Both the position numbers and the translations under genes were made by a program. Shown here in pieces: positions 19,111-27,241 of a DNA stretch of 46,034 bases. The stretch spans positions 1-46,034 of the forward strand of contig DASSJI010000146.1 of NCBI GenBank assembly GCA_035691285.1, written 5' to 3'. The stretch is from DATFEN01 sp035691285. GTDB lineage: Bacteria; Acidobacteriota; Vicinamibacteria; Fen-336. The stretch's first letter is position 1. The number at the start of each line of letters is the position of its first letter. Under the pieces are notes generated by a model. The model did no database searches, was not told the DNA's origin, and saw only the letters and a list, made by a program, of their open reading frames with translations.

Positions 19111-19922
19111 GCCGCGACACGAGCCGCCCCCTGCCGCTCCTCGCCGGCGTGCGCGCGATCTTCTCCCTGTCGCTCGAGGGCATGGCCTGGACCCGGCGCA
19201 ACGCGCTCATGGCTCTGCTGCTCGGCCTGCCGGCGCTCTTCGCCCTGCTCTACCGCGTCACGCTGGCGGCCCAGCTGCCCGCGTCGGTCTCGCCCCTGGA
19301 CCTCTACGGCAGCATCGTGGCGCTCTACTACGTCCGCAACGCCGTGCCGCTGGCCGCGCTCTTCTACGCCACGTCGCTGATCGCCGACGAGGTCGAGGAC
19401 CGGACGATCACGTACCTCTTGACGCGGCCCGTCGGTCGGGCCTCGATCCTGCTGGGGAAGTACGCGGCCTACGCGGCCACCACGCTCAGCCTCGCCCTTC
19501 CCGCGCTGGCCGTGAGCTTCCTGCTCCTGGCGACGGCCCGCGGCCTGGAGGGGCTTCGCTCGGGCCTCGCGGACCTGCCGCGCGACCTCGGGGCCGTGGC
19601 GCTGGGCCTTCTCGCTTACGGCGGACTGTTCGCCCTCATGGGCGTCGTGCTCCGGCGGCCGGTGATCCCCGGCCTGCTCTTCCTGTTCGTGTGGGAAATG
19701 CTCGCCAACCTGCCTGGCTACCTCCCGCGCTTCACGCTCACGGCGTGGCTGCGCTCGCTGGTCGGACATCGCCCGCCGGAGGAGGGGCTCCTGGCGCAGC
19801 TCTTCACGCCGGCCGTGCTGCCGCCGGCCACGAGCCTCGCGGTCCTCGCCGTGGCCACCGCCGCCTGCGTCGCCCTCGCCGTGGCGATCTTCGCGCGGCG
19901 CGAGTACGTGCTCGAGCAGTGA
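19107..19922 (+). CDS. ABC-2-type permease, second pair
   Basis: 271-residue membrane protein with about six hydrophobic segments. EDRTITYLLTRPVGRASILLGKYAAY is the ABC-2 signature block, the counterpart of the one in the first permease. The GTG start overlaps the ATPase stop (GTGA). The last residues, FARREYVLEQ, are cytoplasmic. Substrate unknown; by analogy the two pairs may act as a heteromeric complex or as two exporters. Confidence 0.88.
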   Translation: MSRDTSRPLPLLAGVRAIFSLSLEGMAWTRRNALMALLLGLPALFALLYRVTLAAQLPASVSPLDLYGSIVALYYVRNAVPLAALFYATSLIADEVEDRTITYLLTRPVGRASILLGKYAAYAATTLSLALPALAVSFLLLATARGLEGLRSGLADLPRDLGAVALGLLAYGGLFALMGVVLRRPVIPGLLFLFVWEMLANLPGYLPRFTLTAWLRSLVGHRPPEEGLLAQLFTPAVLPPATSLAVLAVATAACVALAVAIFARREYVLEQ

Positions 19923-19947
19923 GGGTAGACTGCACACGGAGGCTGCG

Positions 19948-20940
19948 ATGACACGCGGCGGGTTCGTCTTTTCGTCCCTGGGGTTCGTCGCGGCGGTGGC
20001 GGTGGCCGCGGTGGGGGCCCTGCTGCTGCAGCCGGCCCAGGCCGCCGTCGGGCCCGTCCCCCCCGAGGCCCTCGCCCTTCCCGGCGACGCCTCGTTCGTC
20101 GTCGGCCTGGACGTGAAGAAGCTCGTGGCCAGCTCGTTCTACCAGCGGCAGGGCGGCGCTTCGGCCCAATCCCGGCTCGAAGCCTTCAAGGAGCTCCATG
20201 AGAAGACGGGCCTCGATCCCGAGCAGGACGTGAGCGCGATCGTCCTCACCGGTGCCCAGGGCGCGGGGGCGCAGACGCCGAGCGGGGCGGCCGTCATCCT
20301 CGGGACGTTCGACGAGGTGAAGGTCAAGGAGGCGGCCGAGCGCCGCCCGGGCATCAGGCTGGGCCGTCACGAGGGCGTGGCGCTCTACTCCTACGGGGAG
20401 GGCGACTCGGCGCGCTCGTTCGCCTTCCTCGGCCGCGGCGCCCTCGTCCTGGGCCAGGACCGCATCGTGCGCGCGACGCTCGACAATCGGAGCGGCGGAA
20501 AGACGGGCCTCGCGTCCAACGCGTCCCTCGTGGCGCTGCTCCAGCGGGTCAAGCCGGGCGCGACGTTCTGGATGGTCGGGGACCAGAGCGTGCTCCAGGG
20601 CCTGCCGAAGGGCGTTCCGGGCTCGGGAGCGGGGGCGTCGGGCGGGAGCCTCACGCTGCCGGCCCTGAAGCAGGTCGTCGTCTCGGGCGACGTCGAGCCG
20701 CAGCTCGCCCTCGACGCGACCGGCGACACCGCGGACGAGGCGGGGGCCAAGAGCCTCGCCGACATGCTCCGGGGCCTGATTGGGCTCCTCGCGATGCAAG
20801 CCGCCCAGAAGCCAGAGCTCGCGGGCCTAGCCTCCGCCTTCAACGTGACGCAGGCCGGCGCCCAGGTGACCGTCACGGTCCGGATCCCGCCCGAGCTGCT
20901 CGACGCGCTGCAGAAGCCCTCGCGTCCCCCGGCTCAGTGA
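19948..20940 (+). CDS. exported protein of unknown function (DUF3352-like style)
   Basis: 330 residues with one N-terminal hydrophobic segment (FVFSSLGFVAAVAVAAVGALLL) ending near AQAAVG, either a signal peptide or an anchor. The mature part begins with LPGDASFVVGLDVKKLVASSFYQ and contains GTFDEVKVKEA, LGRGALVLGQDRIVRATLD and a C-terminal VTVTVRIPPELLDAL. This recalls bacterial proteins that assess the abundance of a 'ASFVVGLD' strand repeat (DUF3352-type), but I would not name it. GGAGG lies 6 nt before the ATG, and TAGACT (19925-19930) may be a local -10. Probably cotranscribed with the ABC genes and the following gene. Confidence 0.75.
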   Translation: MTRGGFVFSSLGFVAAVAVAAVGALLLQPAQAAVGPVPPEALALPGDASFVVGLDVKKLVASSFYQRQGGASAQSRLEAFKELHEKTGLDPEQDVSAIVLTGAQGAGAQTPSGAAVILGTFDEVKVKEAAERRPGIRLGRHEGVALYSYGEGDSARSFAFLGRGALVLGQDRIVRATLDNRSGGKTGLASNASLVALLQRVKPGATFWMVGDQSVLQGLPKGVPGSGAGASGGSLTLPALKQVVVSGDVEPQLALDATGDTADEAGAKSLADMLRGLIGLLAMQAAQKPELAGLASAFNVTQAGAQVTVTVRIPPELLDALQKPSRPPAQ

Positions 20941-21623
20941 GGCCGGAGGACGTCATCGGCGCGGTCCTGCGCGGGGTGCTCCTCTCGCGACCCAAGAGCA
21001 GCGCGCGGACCCTGCGCCGACTGGGTCGCGGCGACCTGCTCAGCGCCAGCAACGTGTTGACCGCGGCGGCCGCGGCCTGGGGCCTGTACGAAGCCTGGCA
21101 GCAGGGCGAAGCGCCCTCGGCGGGCCCGCCCGTTCCCACCCGAGCTCCCGCGCCAACGCCGGCGCCTCCACCGACGCCGAGAGTGGGATCCGGCGAGGCC
21201 GCCTCGAACCCGCCTCCCCTTCCCGCGCCCCCGCCGGCATCGGAAGAGGACGGCTTCGCGCCCGCGGTCGTCCGCCTGGTGCGCCTGCTGATCGCGGCGG
21301 CGCGCGCCGACGGCGACCTGAAGCCCGAGGAGGGCGCGCTCATCGCCCGGCACGCGGCCGCAGCTGAAGCCGAGGCTCTGGTGCGCGCCGAGCTGCATCG
21401 CTACCCGAACCTGGCCGAGGTCGTCGGCACCGTGAAGGAGCCCGCCGCCGCTGCGGAGCTGTACTCTCTCGCCTTCGCCGTCCTGCGCGCCGACGAGGAC
21501 GTGAGCGGCGACGAGCGGCGCTGGCTCGGGGAGCTCGAGCGGCTCCTGGGGATCGATCCGCCCTCGGCGCGCCGGCTGGAGGAGGCGGTTGCGGCGGGCA
21601 TCGACGCGGCCGAACCGCGCTAA
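20937..21623 (+). CDS. TerB-like / DUF533 (YebE-like) protein
   Basis: 228 residues, GTG start overlapping the upstream stop (GTGA). The N-terminus has a short hydrophobic stretch (VLTAAAAAWGLYEAWQQG), then a Pro/Ala-rich linker of about 50 residues. The C-terminal TerB-like helical domain spans about 105-220: VRLLIAAARADGDLKPEEGALI and a second half AFAVLRADEDVSGDERRWLGELERLLGI. The two acidic loops (DGDLKPEE and DEDVSGDE) are the pattern of this family, whose members sit at the membrane and may bind metals. Function unknown. Confidence 0.75.
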   Translation: MRPEDVIGAVLRGVLLSRPKSSARTLRRLGRGDLLSASNVLTAAAAAWGLYEAWQQGEAPSAGPPVPTRAPAPTPAPPPTPRVGSGEAASNPPPLPAPPPASEEDGFAPAVVRLVRLLIAAARADGDLKPEEGALIARHAAAAEAEALVRAELHRYPNLAEVVGTVKEPAAAAELYSLAFAVLRADEDVSGDERRWLGELERLLGIDPPSARRLEEAVAAGIDAAEPR

Positions 21624-21635
21624 GGCCGGGCGGCG

Positions 21636-22745
21636 TCAGCGATCGAAGCGCAGCTCGAGGCGCAGTCGCTTCACCCAGTGGTCCCGCTCCTCGGGGCGCG
21701 GGCTGTCCTTGAAGCGCTGGAGCTGGCCGACCATGTGGAGGGAGCTGCTCCCCGAGGCCTTGAACGCGAGCTCGCCACGGTGGCCCTCCCAGCCGGTCGC
21801 CCAGAAGAAGTCGTCGGTGGCGTAGGCTGCGAGGGTCGCGTCCTTGTCCACCTTGGCGTAGGCGTACTCGGCGCGGGCGCGGGAGGTCTTCAGGGAGCCG
21901 ATCACGGCCGCGAGCCACAGGCCCTTGTTCGCCTCGTCCACCGCGGTGTTCCAGCCGTAGTCGGCGACCACCTGCACCGGCGGATCGAAGGCGGGGCGGA
22001 TGCGGAGCTGGAGATCCACGACGCGGTAGTCCTCGACGATCTGGCCGGCCACGCGCGTGTTCTGGCGCCGGATCATGGTCTCGAGCCCGTCCACGTCGTC
22101 CCACGCCACGAACGAGCCGATGAGCTGCAGGCTCGAGCCGGCCTGGCCCGAGAAGGTCGCCTGGCCCGACACGATCAGCATCTCCACGTCGTCATCCTCG
22201 AACACGTGGCTGCCCTTGGCCCCGAGGGCGGTCAGGCTGTAGCGGTCGATGCCGCCTTCGTCGCGGTGAGCCAGCGTCAGGGCTGCGCCCTGGGGCCTGA
22301 GGTCGCGGTCCCAGATCATCTCGGTGAGCCGCACGGGCATCTCGAAGCGGCCGCCCTCGAGGCGCAGCCAGCGCACGGGATCGACGCGCGCGAAGGCGAG
22401 GTCGAGGCGCGCGTCCCGCGAGTCGTAGTTGTCCCGCAGGAGCGCGGGCGGCGGCTCGACGTTCTCGTCGCTCGAGTAGTTGAAGTCGCCTCCGACGCCC
22501 AGCGCGAAGCGTTCGCGGCCGAACTCGATGCGCGGCCGGACCTGGAAGCGGGTGCGGTCCTCGTCGGTGAGCTCCGGGGCCGGAACGGCCGGGACGAAGA
22601 TGTCCCGGGTCCACTCCTGGCGCAGCAGCGCGTCGACGTGGAACGAGAAGCTCGAGGACGACGACTGGTAGACGGGCGCGGGCTCTTGAGCGAGGAGCGG
22701 CGCGGCCGAAGAGGCCAGGGCCAGGGCCGCGAGAGAGCGCTTCAT
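21636..22745 (-). CDS. putative outer-membrane porin
   Basis: 369-residue exported beta-barrel protein with signal peptide MKRSLAALALASSAAPLLA. The mature protein alternates amphipathic strands (FQVRPRIEFG, RFALGVGGDFNYS, RLDLAFARVD, RLEGGRFEMPV, LRLELRF) and has the look of the 'putative porin' family found next to alginate- or phosphate-type porins. It ends with charged LRLELRFDR rather than Phe. It stands alone between two plus-strand units; its start faces the glycosyltransferase gene 30 bp away. Substrate unknown. Confidence 0.72.
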   Translation of the reverse strand: MKRSLAALALASSAAPLLAQEPAPVYQSSSSSFSFHVDALLRQEWTRDIFVPAVPAPELTDEDRTRFQVRPRIEFGRERFALGVGGDFNYSSDENVEPPPALLRDNYDSRDARLDLAFARVDPVRWLRLEGGRFEMPVRLTEMIWDRDLRPQGAALTLAHRDEGGIDRYSLTALGAKGSHVFEDDDVEMLIVSGQATFSGQAGSSLQLIGSFVAWDDVDGLETMIRRQNTRVAGQIVEDYRVVDLQLRIRPAFDPPVQVVADYGWNTAVDEANKGLWLAAVIGSLKTSRARAEYAYAKVDKDATLAAYATDDFFWATGWEGHRGELAFKASGSSSLHMVGQLQRFKDSPRPEERDHWVKRLRLELRFDR

Positions 22746-22775
22746 GGAAGCGGCGCGATCTTAGCACGCGGTAAC

Positions 22776-23468
22776 ATGCGCGCCGTGCGCGTGGCTGTCG
22801 TGATCCCGGCGCTGAACGAGGAGCAGGCGATCGGCCTCGTCCTCGAGGAGCTGCCCCGCCTCGCCCGCGAGACGATCGTGGTGGACAACGGCTCGGACGA
22901 CCGCACCGCGGACGTGGCGCGCGCCCACGGCGCCCGGGTCGTGCGCGAGCCGCGACGCGGGTATGGTCAGGCCTGCCTCGCGGGCATCGCCGCGGCCGGC
23001 GACGCGGACGTCATCGCCTTCCTCGACGCGGACCGGAGCGACTACCCTGAGCAGCTCGAGGTGGTGCTGGCGCCGATCCTCGCCGGGGACGCGGACCTGG
23101 TGATCGGCTCGCGGCAGCGCGGACGGCGGGCCCGGGGCGCCCACCCCTGGCACGCGGTCCTCGGCACCCGCGCTTGCGTGCTGTTGATGAACGCCCTGCT
23201 CGGCACCCGCGCCAGCGACCTGGGTCCCTTTCGCGCGATCACGGCGGCTGCGCTGCGCCGTCTCGACATGCGCGACCGCGACTTCGGCTGGACCGTCGAG
23301 ATGCAGGCGAAGGCCCAGCGCCACGGCCTGCGCGTCGTCGAGGTGCCGGTGGACTACCGGCCCAGGGTGGGGCGGAGCAAGATCAGCGGGACGCTGCTGG
23401 GATCGCTGCGCGCCGGCGCCAAGATCGTCGGCCGCATCCTCTACCACGCCGTGACCCGGACCGCATGA
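22776..23468 (+). CDS. family 2 glycosyltransferase
   Basis: 230-residue GT-A enzyme that moves a sugar from a nucleotide- or lipid-linked donor. It has the opening VAVVIPALNEEQAIGLVL, donor loop ETIVVDNGSDDRTADVARAHGA, the DxD-like FLDADRSDYPEQ and the acceptor-side GPFRAITAAALRRLDMRDRDFGWTVEMQ. The C-terminus has RVGRSKISGTLLGS and is only mildly hydrophobic, so it may be peripheral. Start ATG at 22776, with a TAGCAC 8 nt upstream and no Shine-Dalgarno. Its stop overlaps the next gene (ATGA), so the two act together, possibly in glycolipid or lipid-linked sugar synthesis. Confidence 0.9.
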   Translation: MRAVRVAVVIPALNEEQAIGLVLEELPRLARETIVVDNGSDDRTADVARAHGARVVREPRRGYGQACLAGIAAAGDADVIAFLDADRSDYPEQLEVVLAPILAGDADLVIGSRQRGRRARGAHPWHAVLGTRACVLLMNALLGTRASDLGPFRAITAAALRRLDMRDRDFGWTVEMQAKAQRHGLRVVEVPVDYRPRVGRSKISGTLLGSLRAGAKIVGRILYHAVTRTA

Positions 23469-25366
23469 GGGCGCGCGCCGCGCTGGTCGCGAGCGCGGCG
23501 GTCCTCACGCTGTGCGCCGCCCGCTGGGCGGTCCGCGGCGACATGACGCGCGCCGTGGGGGAGCACCTCGTCCTCTACGGCGTGGCCTTCGCGGCCTACC
23601 TCGTCGCGCTGCGGACCGCGCGGGGGCTGTCGCGCCGGGGGTTGCTCTTCGCGCTCGGAGCCGCCCTCGCCTGGCGGCTCGCGCTGGTCGGCGCGCCGCC
23701 GCTCCTGTCCGACGACGTCTACCGTTACGTGTGGGAGGGGCGAATCCAGGCTCACGGCGGGAACCCGTACCGCTGGCTCGACCGCCCGGAGTCGGAGCGC
23801 TGGGTCTCGCTGCGCGACGATGTGTGGGAGCGCGTCAACCACAAGGGCTATACGGCGATCTACCCGCCGGTGTGGCAGCTCACCGCCCGCGCGGTGACCG
23901 GCGTCCACGACTCCATCGCGGCGATGAAGGGCTTCCTGGTCGCCTGTGAGGCTCTGACCTGGCTGCTGCTCTCGCAGTTGCTCGGGCGTCGCGGGCTGCC
24001 GCGTGAGCGGCTGCTCGTCGCGGCGTGGAGCCCGCTCGCCCTCGTCGAGATCGCAGGCAGCGGGCACAACGAGCCGCTCGGCCTGCTGTTCCTGACCGCG
24101 GGCCTCCTGGCCCTCGATCGTGGCCGGGGCGCTGCGTCGGCCCTCGCGACGACCCTCGCGTTCCTGGCCAAGCTCGTGCCGGGGGCGATGGCCCTGCCCT
24201 GGGCGCGCCGCTTCACGCCCCTCCACGCTGCGCTGGGCGTGGCACTGGTCGCGGCCGCGACGCTGCCGTACGCAGGTGCGGGTCGAGGCCTGCTCCGCAC
24301 GCTGCGCGGCTACGGCGAGCACTGGCGCTTCAACGAGACGCTGTTCGGGATCCTCGAGGCCGTCGCTCCGGCGCCGGTCGCCGCAGCGCTCGCCGCGGCG
24401 ATGCTGCTCGTCTTGGCCGTGCTCGTGGCGCGGCGGCGGCTCGACCCGCCCGCCGCGTCCCTCCTCATGGCCTGCGCCTTGCTCCTGATCATGCCCAGCG
24501 TGCTTCCCTGGTACGCCCTGTGGCTCCTCCCGCTGCTCGTGCTCGTGGAGGCTCCGGCGGCCCTCGCGTTCACGGGAAGCGTCGGCCTCGCGTACCTCGT
24601 CTACCCGGGCTGGCTCGCGGGCGGACCCTGGCAGGTCCCCTGGCCGGCGCGAGCCCTGGAATACGGCGTGCCCCTGGCCATCCAGGCCTGGGTCCTGGCG
24701 CGCAGGGGGAGGGTGGAGGCACGAATCCTGCTCGTGTTCGTGAAGAGGCCGCGGCCGGGCGAGGTCAAGACCCGTCTGGCCGCGGACCTCGGGGACGAGG
24801 GCGCGGCGGCGGTCTACCGCGCCCTGGCCGACGCCGAGATCGCCTCGACGCGCCCGCGGCCGGGCGAGTACGGGCGGCTCTTCTTCTACGCTCCCGAGGA
24901 TGCCGCCGGCGACGTCGCCGCCTGGCTGCCCGGGGAGAGCGCGTTGCCGCAGGAAGGGCGTGACCTGGGCCAGCGGATGCGCGCGGCTTTCGACCACGCG
25001 TTCCGCAAGGGCGCCTCGCGCGTCGCGATCATCGGCAGCGACGTGCCCTGGGTCTCGCGTGAGAAGGTCCGCTGCGCATTCTCGGCTCTCGACGAGGGAG
25101 ACGTCGTGCTCGGTCCCTGTCACGACGGCGGCTACTACCTGATGGCCCTCGCCCGGCCGTGTCCGCCGCTCTTCGAGGCCATCGACTGGAGCACGCCGCT
25201 GGTGCTGGAGGCCACCCTCGACCGGGCTCGGACGCACGGCCTGCGCGTGGTGATGCTCGAACCGCTCCCGGACGTGGACACCCTCGACGACATCCGGTCT
25301 TCCTGGGAGCGGCTGCGGCCGCTCCTGCCGGCGCAGGTGGCGGCGCTGCTCGAGCCGCGGCTGTAG
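23465..25366 (+). CDS. fusion of a membrane mannosyltransferase-like and a DUF2064 (TIGR04282) transferase
   Basis: 633 residues. About residues 1-415 form a GT-C type polytopic membrane region: LSDDVYRYVWEGRIQAHGGNPY is the conserved loop of polyprenol-linked mannosyltransferases, followed by AIYPPVWQL and many hydrophobic helices. From about residue 420 a soluble GT-A-like domain starts at RILLVFVKRPRPGEVKTRLA and includes IIGSDVPWVSREKV and LGPCHDGGYYLMAL. This is the signature of DUF2064 / TIGR04282 transferases, usually a separate gene beside a family 2 glycosyltransferase. The ATG overlaps the upstream family 2 gene, so an entire sugar-transfer module is present. A frameshift joining two genes is unlikely, since the reading frame is open throughout. 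Confidence 0.85.
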   Translation: MRARAALVASAAVLTLCAARWAVRGDMTRAVGEHLVLYGVAFAAYLVALRTARGLSRRGLLFALGAALAWRLALVGAPPLLSDDVYRYVWEGRIQAHGGNPYRWLDRPESERWVSLRDDVWERVNHKGYTAIYPPVWQLTARAVTGVHDSIAAMKGFLVACEALTWLLLSQLLGRRGLPRERLLVAAWSPLALVEIAGSGHNEPLGLLFLTAGLLALDRGRGAASALATTLAFLAKLVPGAMALPWARRFTPLHAALGVALVAAATLPYAGAGRGLLRTLRGYGEHWRFNETLFGILEAVAPAPVAAALAAAMLLVLAVLVARRRLDPPAASLLMACALLLIMPSVLPWYALWLLPLLVLVEAPAALAFTGSVGLAYLVYPGWLAGGPWQVPWPARALEYGVPLAIQAWVLARRGRVEARILLVFVKRPRPGEVKTRLAADLGDEGAAAVYRALADAEIASTRPRPGEYGRLFFYAPEDAAGDVAAWLPGESALPQEGRDLGQRMRAAFDHAFRKGASRVAIIGSDVPWVSREKVRCAFSALDEGDVVLGPCHDGGYYLMALARPCPPLFEAIDWSTPLVLEATLDRARTHGLRVVMLEPLPDVDTLDDIRSSWERLRPLLPAQVAALLEPRL

Positions 25367-25374
25367 TCCGGCGC

Positions 25375-26760
25375 CTAGGGAGTCGCTGCGTACCTCGCGA
25401 GCTGCGCCTCGAGGTCGGCGGCAGGCAGCCAACGCCCCGCGACCACGACGCCGGCCCTCTTCCAGAGGTTCCGGATGTCCGCGAGGGGGTCGGCCTCGAG
25501 GAGCAGCAGGTCGGCGCGCTTTCCGACCGTGACCGTGCCGAAGGAATCCGGTGCGCCCAGGGCGATCGCGGGAGCGCGCGTGCCTGCGCTCAGGGCTTCG
25601 AAGGGAGTGAGGCCCGCGGCGACGAGCGCTTCGAGCTCCCGGACCGTCGCGAAGCCGGGGACGTTGAAGACCTGCGGCGCGTCGGCGCCGAGCAGGAGCC
25701 CGGCCCCGGCATCGCGCAGGGCGCGCAGCAGCCGGCGCCGGAGCTCGACGAAGCGACGGCCCCGCGCGGCGTCGAAGTCGGGGCCCCTGAACTGCCGGGC
25801 CGTGGCCAGCCACTGCCGAAGCATCTCGGAGGGCACGTACTTCATCTCGGGCCGCTCGGCGAGCTCCTCCAGTGAAGCGCCCCCGAACAGGTTGTCGATG
25901 AGCACCTGGGTGGGCGTGTTCCAGACGCCGGCCGCGCGTGTCGACGCCGCAAGGGCCGGGATCCTCGCCTGATCCACGGTGTCGACGATGGCCGCGCCGA
26001 AGAAGCCCGTGTCCGGCGGCGGCGCAGCTCCGACCTGCAACGCCTCCACGTAGCCGTCGAGGTGCTCGACGCTCGTCATGCCGGAGAGGAGGGCGCGCTC
26101 GAGTCCGACCGCCGCGGGCACGTGTCCAGCCAAGCGGATCCCCTCGGCCCGCGCGACGCGCACGACCTCGTCGAACGCCGCGAGGGGGACGCCGGGGTGG
26201 ATCTTGAGCAGGTCGTAGCCGGCCGCGCGCTGCTCGGTGACGACCCGCCAGGCGGACGGCTCGTCGGGCACGCTGTTTCCGTTGATCGACGGCCCCGCGG
26301 TGAAGACCTGGGGGCCGAGCCGCGCGCCCCGCGCGACCTCCTCGCGCACGCGCAGGTCCCGCGGCCCTCCGATCATGCCGCGCACGGTCGTGACGCCGTT
26401 CGCGACGTTGAGGAACAGCAGCCGGTCGCCCAGCTCCTCGCCGTACTGTTGCAGCGCCTGTGGAGAGGGGAAATGCGCGTGCATCTCGGCGAGGCCTGGC
26501 AGCAGGAAGCGGCCGCGCCCGACGATGCGAACGGCGCCCTCCGGGACCTGGACCAAGGGGCTGGGCCCGACAGCCCGGATCCGCCGGGCCTCGACGACCA
26601 CCGTGTGGTCGGACAGCACGCGCTCGGAGTCCATCGGGATCACCGTGACATGCTCGATCGCCAGGACCCCGGGATCGGGAGCCGGCGACTGCTGGGCGGC
26701 CGCGCCGGCTGCGAAGACGAGGAATGCGCATGCGCGAACGACGTTCACGGGCTTGGACAT
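25375..26760 (-). CDS. exported amidohydrolase
   Basis: 461-residue metal-dependent hydrolase of the amidohydrolase / imidazolonepropionase-like group, probably periplasmic. The ATG at 26760 is chosen because GGAGG lies 5 nt upstream and the product then begins with signal peptide MSKPVNVVRACAFLVFAAGAAAQ; a longer reading exists upstream. The metal-binding HxH is in GLAEMHAHF (His94, His96), with further ligands in LLKIHPGVP, LAGHVP, SVEHLDGY and LLLGADAPQ. No specific substrate can be assigned. It lies back to back with the RlpA-like gene on the same strand, 67 bp apart. Confidence 0.87.
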   Translation of the reverse strand: MSKPVNVVRACAFLVFAAGAAAQQSPAPDPGVLAIEHVTVIPMDSERVLSDHTVVVEARRIRAVGPSPLVQVPEGAVRIVGRGRFLLPGLAEMHAHFPSPQALQQYGEELGDRLLFLNVANGVTTVRGMIGGPRDLRVREEVARGARLGPQVFTAGPSINGNSVPDEPSAWRVVTEQRAAGYDLLKIHPGVPLAAFDEVVRVARAEGIRLAGHVPAAVGLERALLSGMTSVEHLDGYVEALQVGAAPPPDTGFFGAAIVDTVDQARIPALAASTRAAGVWNTPTQVLIDNLFGGASLEELAERPEMKYVPSEMLRQWLATARQFRGPDFDAARGRRFVELRRRLLRALRDAGAGLLLGADAPQVFNVPGFATVRELEALVAAGLTPFEALSAGTRAPAIALGAPDSFGTVTVGKRADLLLLEADPLADIRNLWKRAGVVVAGRWLPAADLEAQLARYAATP

Positions 26761-26827
26761 GTCGCCTCCAATCGAGGGGACACAACGATAGCCGCCGAGC
26801 ACCGCGATCAGCAGGGCCGCCGGCGAC

Positions 26828-27241
26828 CTAGATGCCAGGGCCATCGGGCACCTCCACGACCTCGAGCCGCACGCGGCCGGTCCCCGGACCGATGAGGCCG
26901 ATGCGGCGGGCGGCCTCCTTCGAGAGGTCGATGATCCGGTCGCGGCGGGGAAGGCGGTCGTTGATGCGCACCACGACGCTCCGGCCGCTCGAGAGCAGCG
27001 TCACCTTGACCCGCGTGCCGAAGGCCCAGCTCCCGTGCGCCGCCGTGAGCTGGTCCGGGTCGAAGCGCTCGCCGCTCGACGTGCGACGCCCGGCGAAACC
27101 CGGGCCGTACCAGGAGGCGATGCCCTCCGCGGAGGACCCGACGGTGAGCGCCGCCGGCGCCGTCGGAGGCTGCGGCTTCGGGTTCCGGCCGCAGGCGGCG
27201 GCGGCGAGGGCAAGGAGCGCGAGAGCAGCGCGCCGGCTCAC
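26828..27241 (-). CDS. RlpA-like lipoprotein (septal-ring / DPBB domain)
   Basis: 137 residues, signal peptide with lipobox LAAAAC. The rest is a double-psi beta-barrel domain: GIASWYGPGFAGRRTSSGERFD, LTAAHGSWAFGTRVKVT, VVVRINDRLPRRDRIIDLSKEAARRIGL. This is the catalytic core of RlpA-type peptidoglycan lytic transglycosylases, with the Asp and His positions seen as ND and AAHGSW. It lacks the C-terminal SPOR domain of E. coli RlpA. The GTG start overlaps the pyruvate kinase stop. Confidence 0.87.
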   Translation of the reverse strand: MSRRAALALLALAAAACGRNPKPQPPTAPAALTVGSSAEGIASWYGPGFAGRRTSSGERFDPDQLTAAHGSWAFGTRVKVTLLSSGRSVVVRINDRLPRRDRIIDLSKEAARRIGLIGPGTGRVRLEVVEVPDGPGI

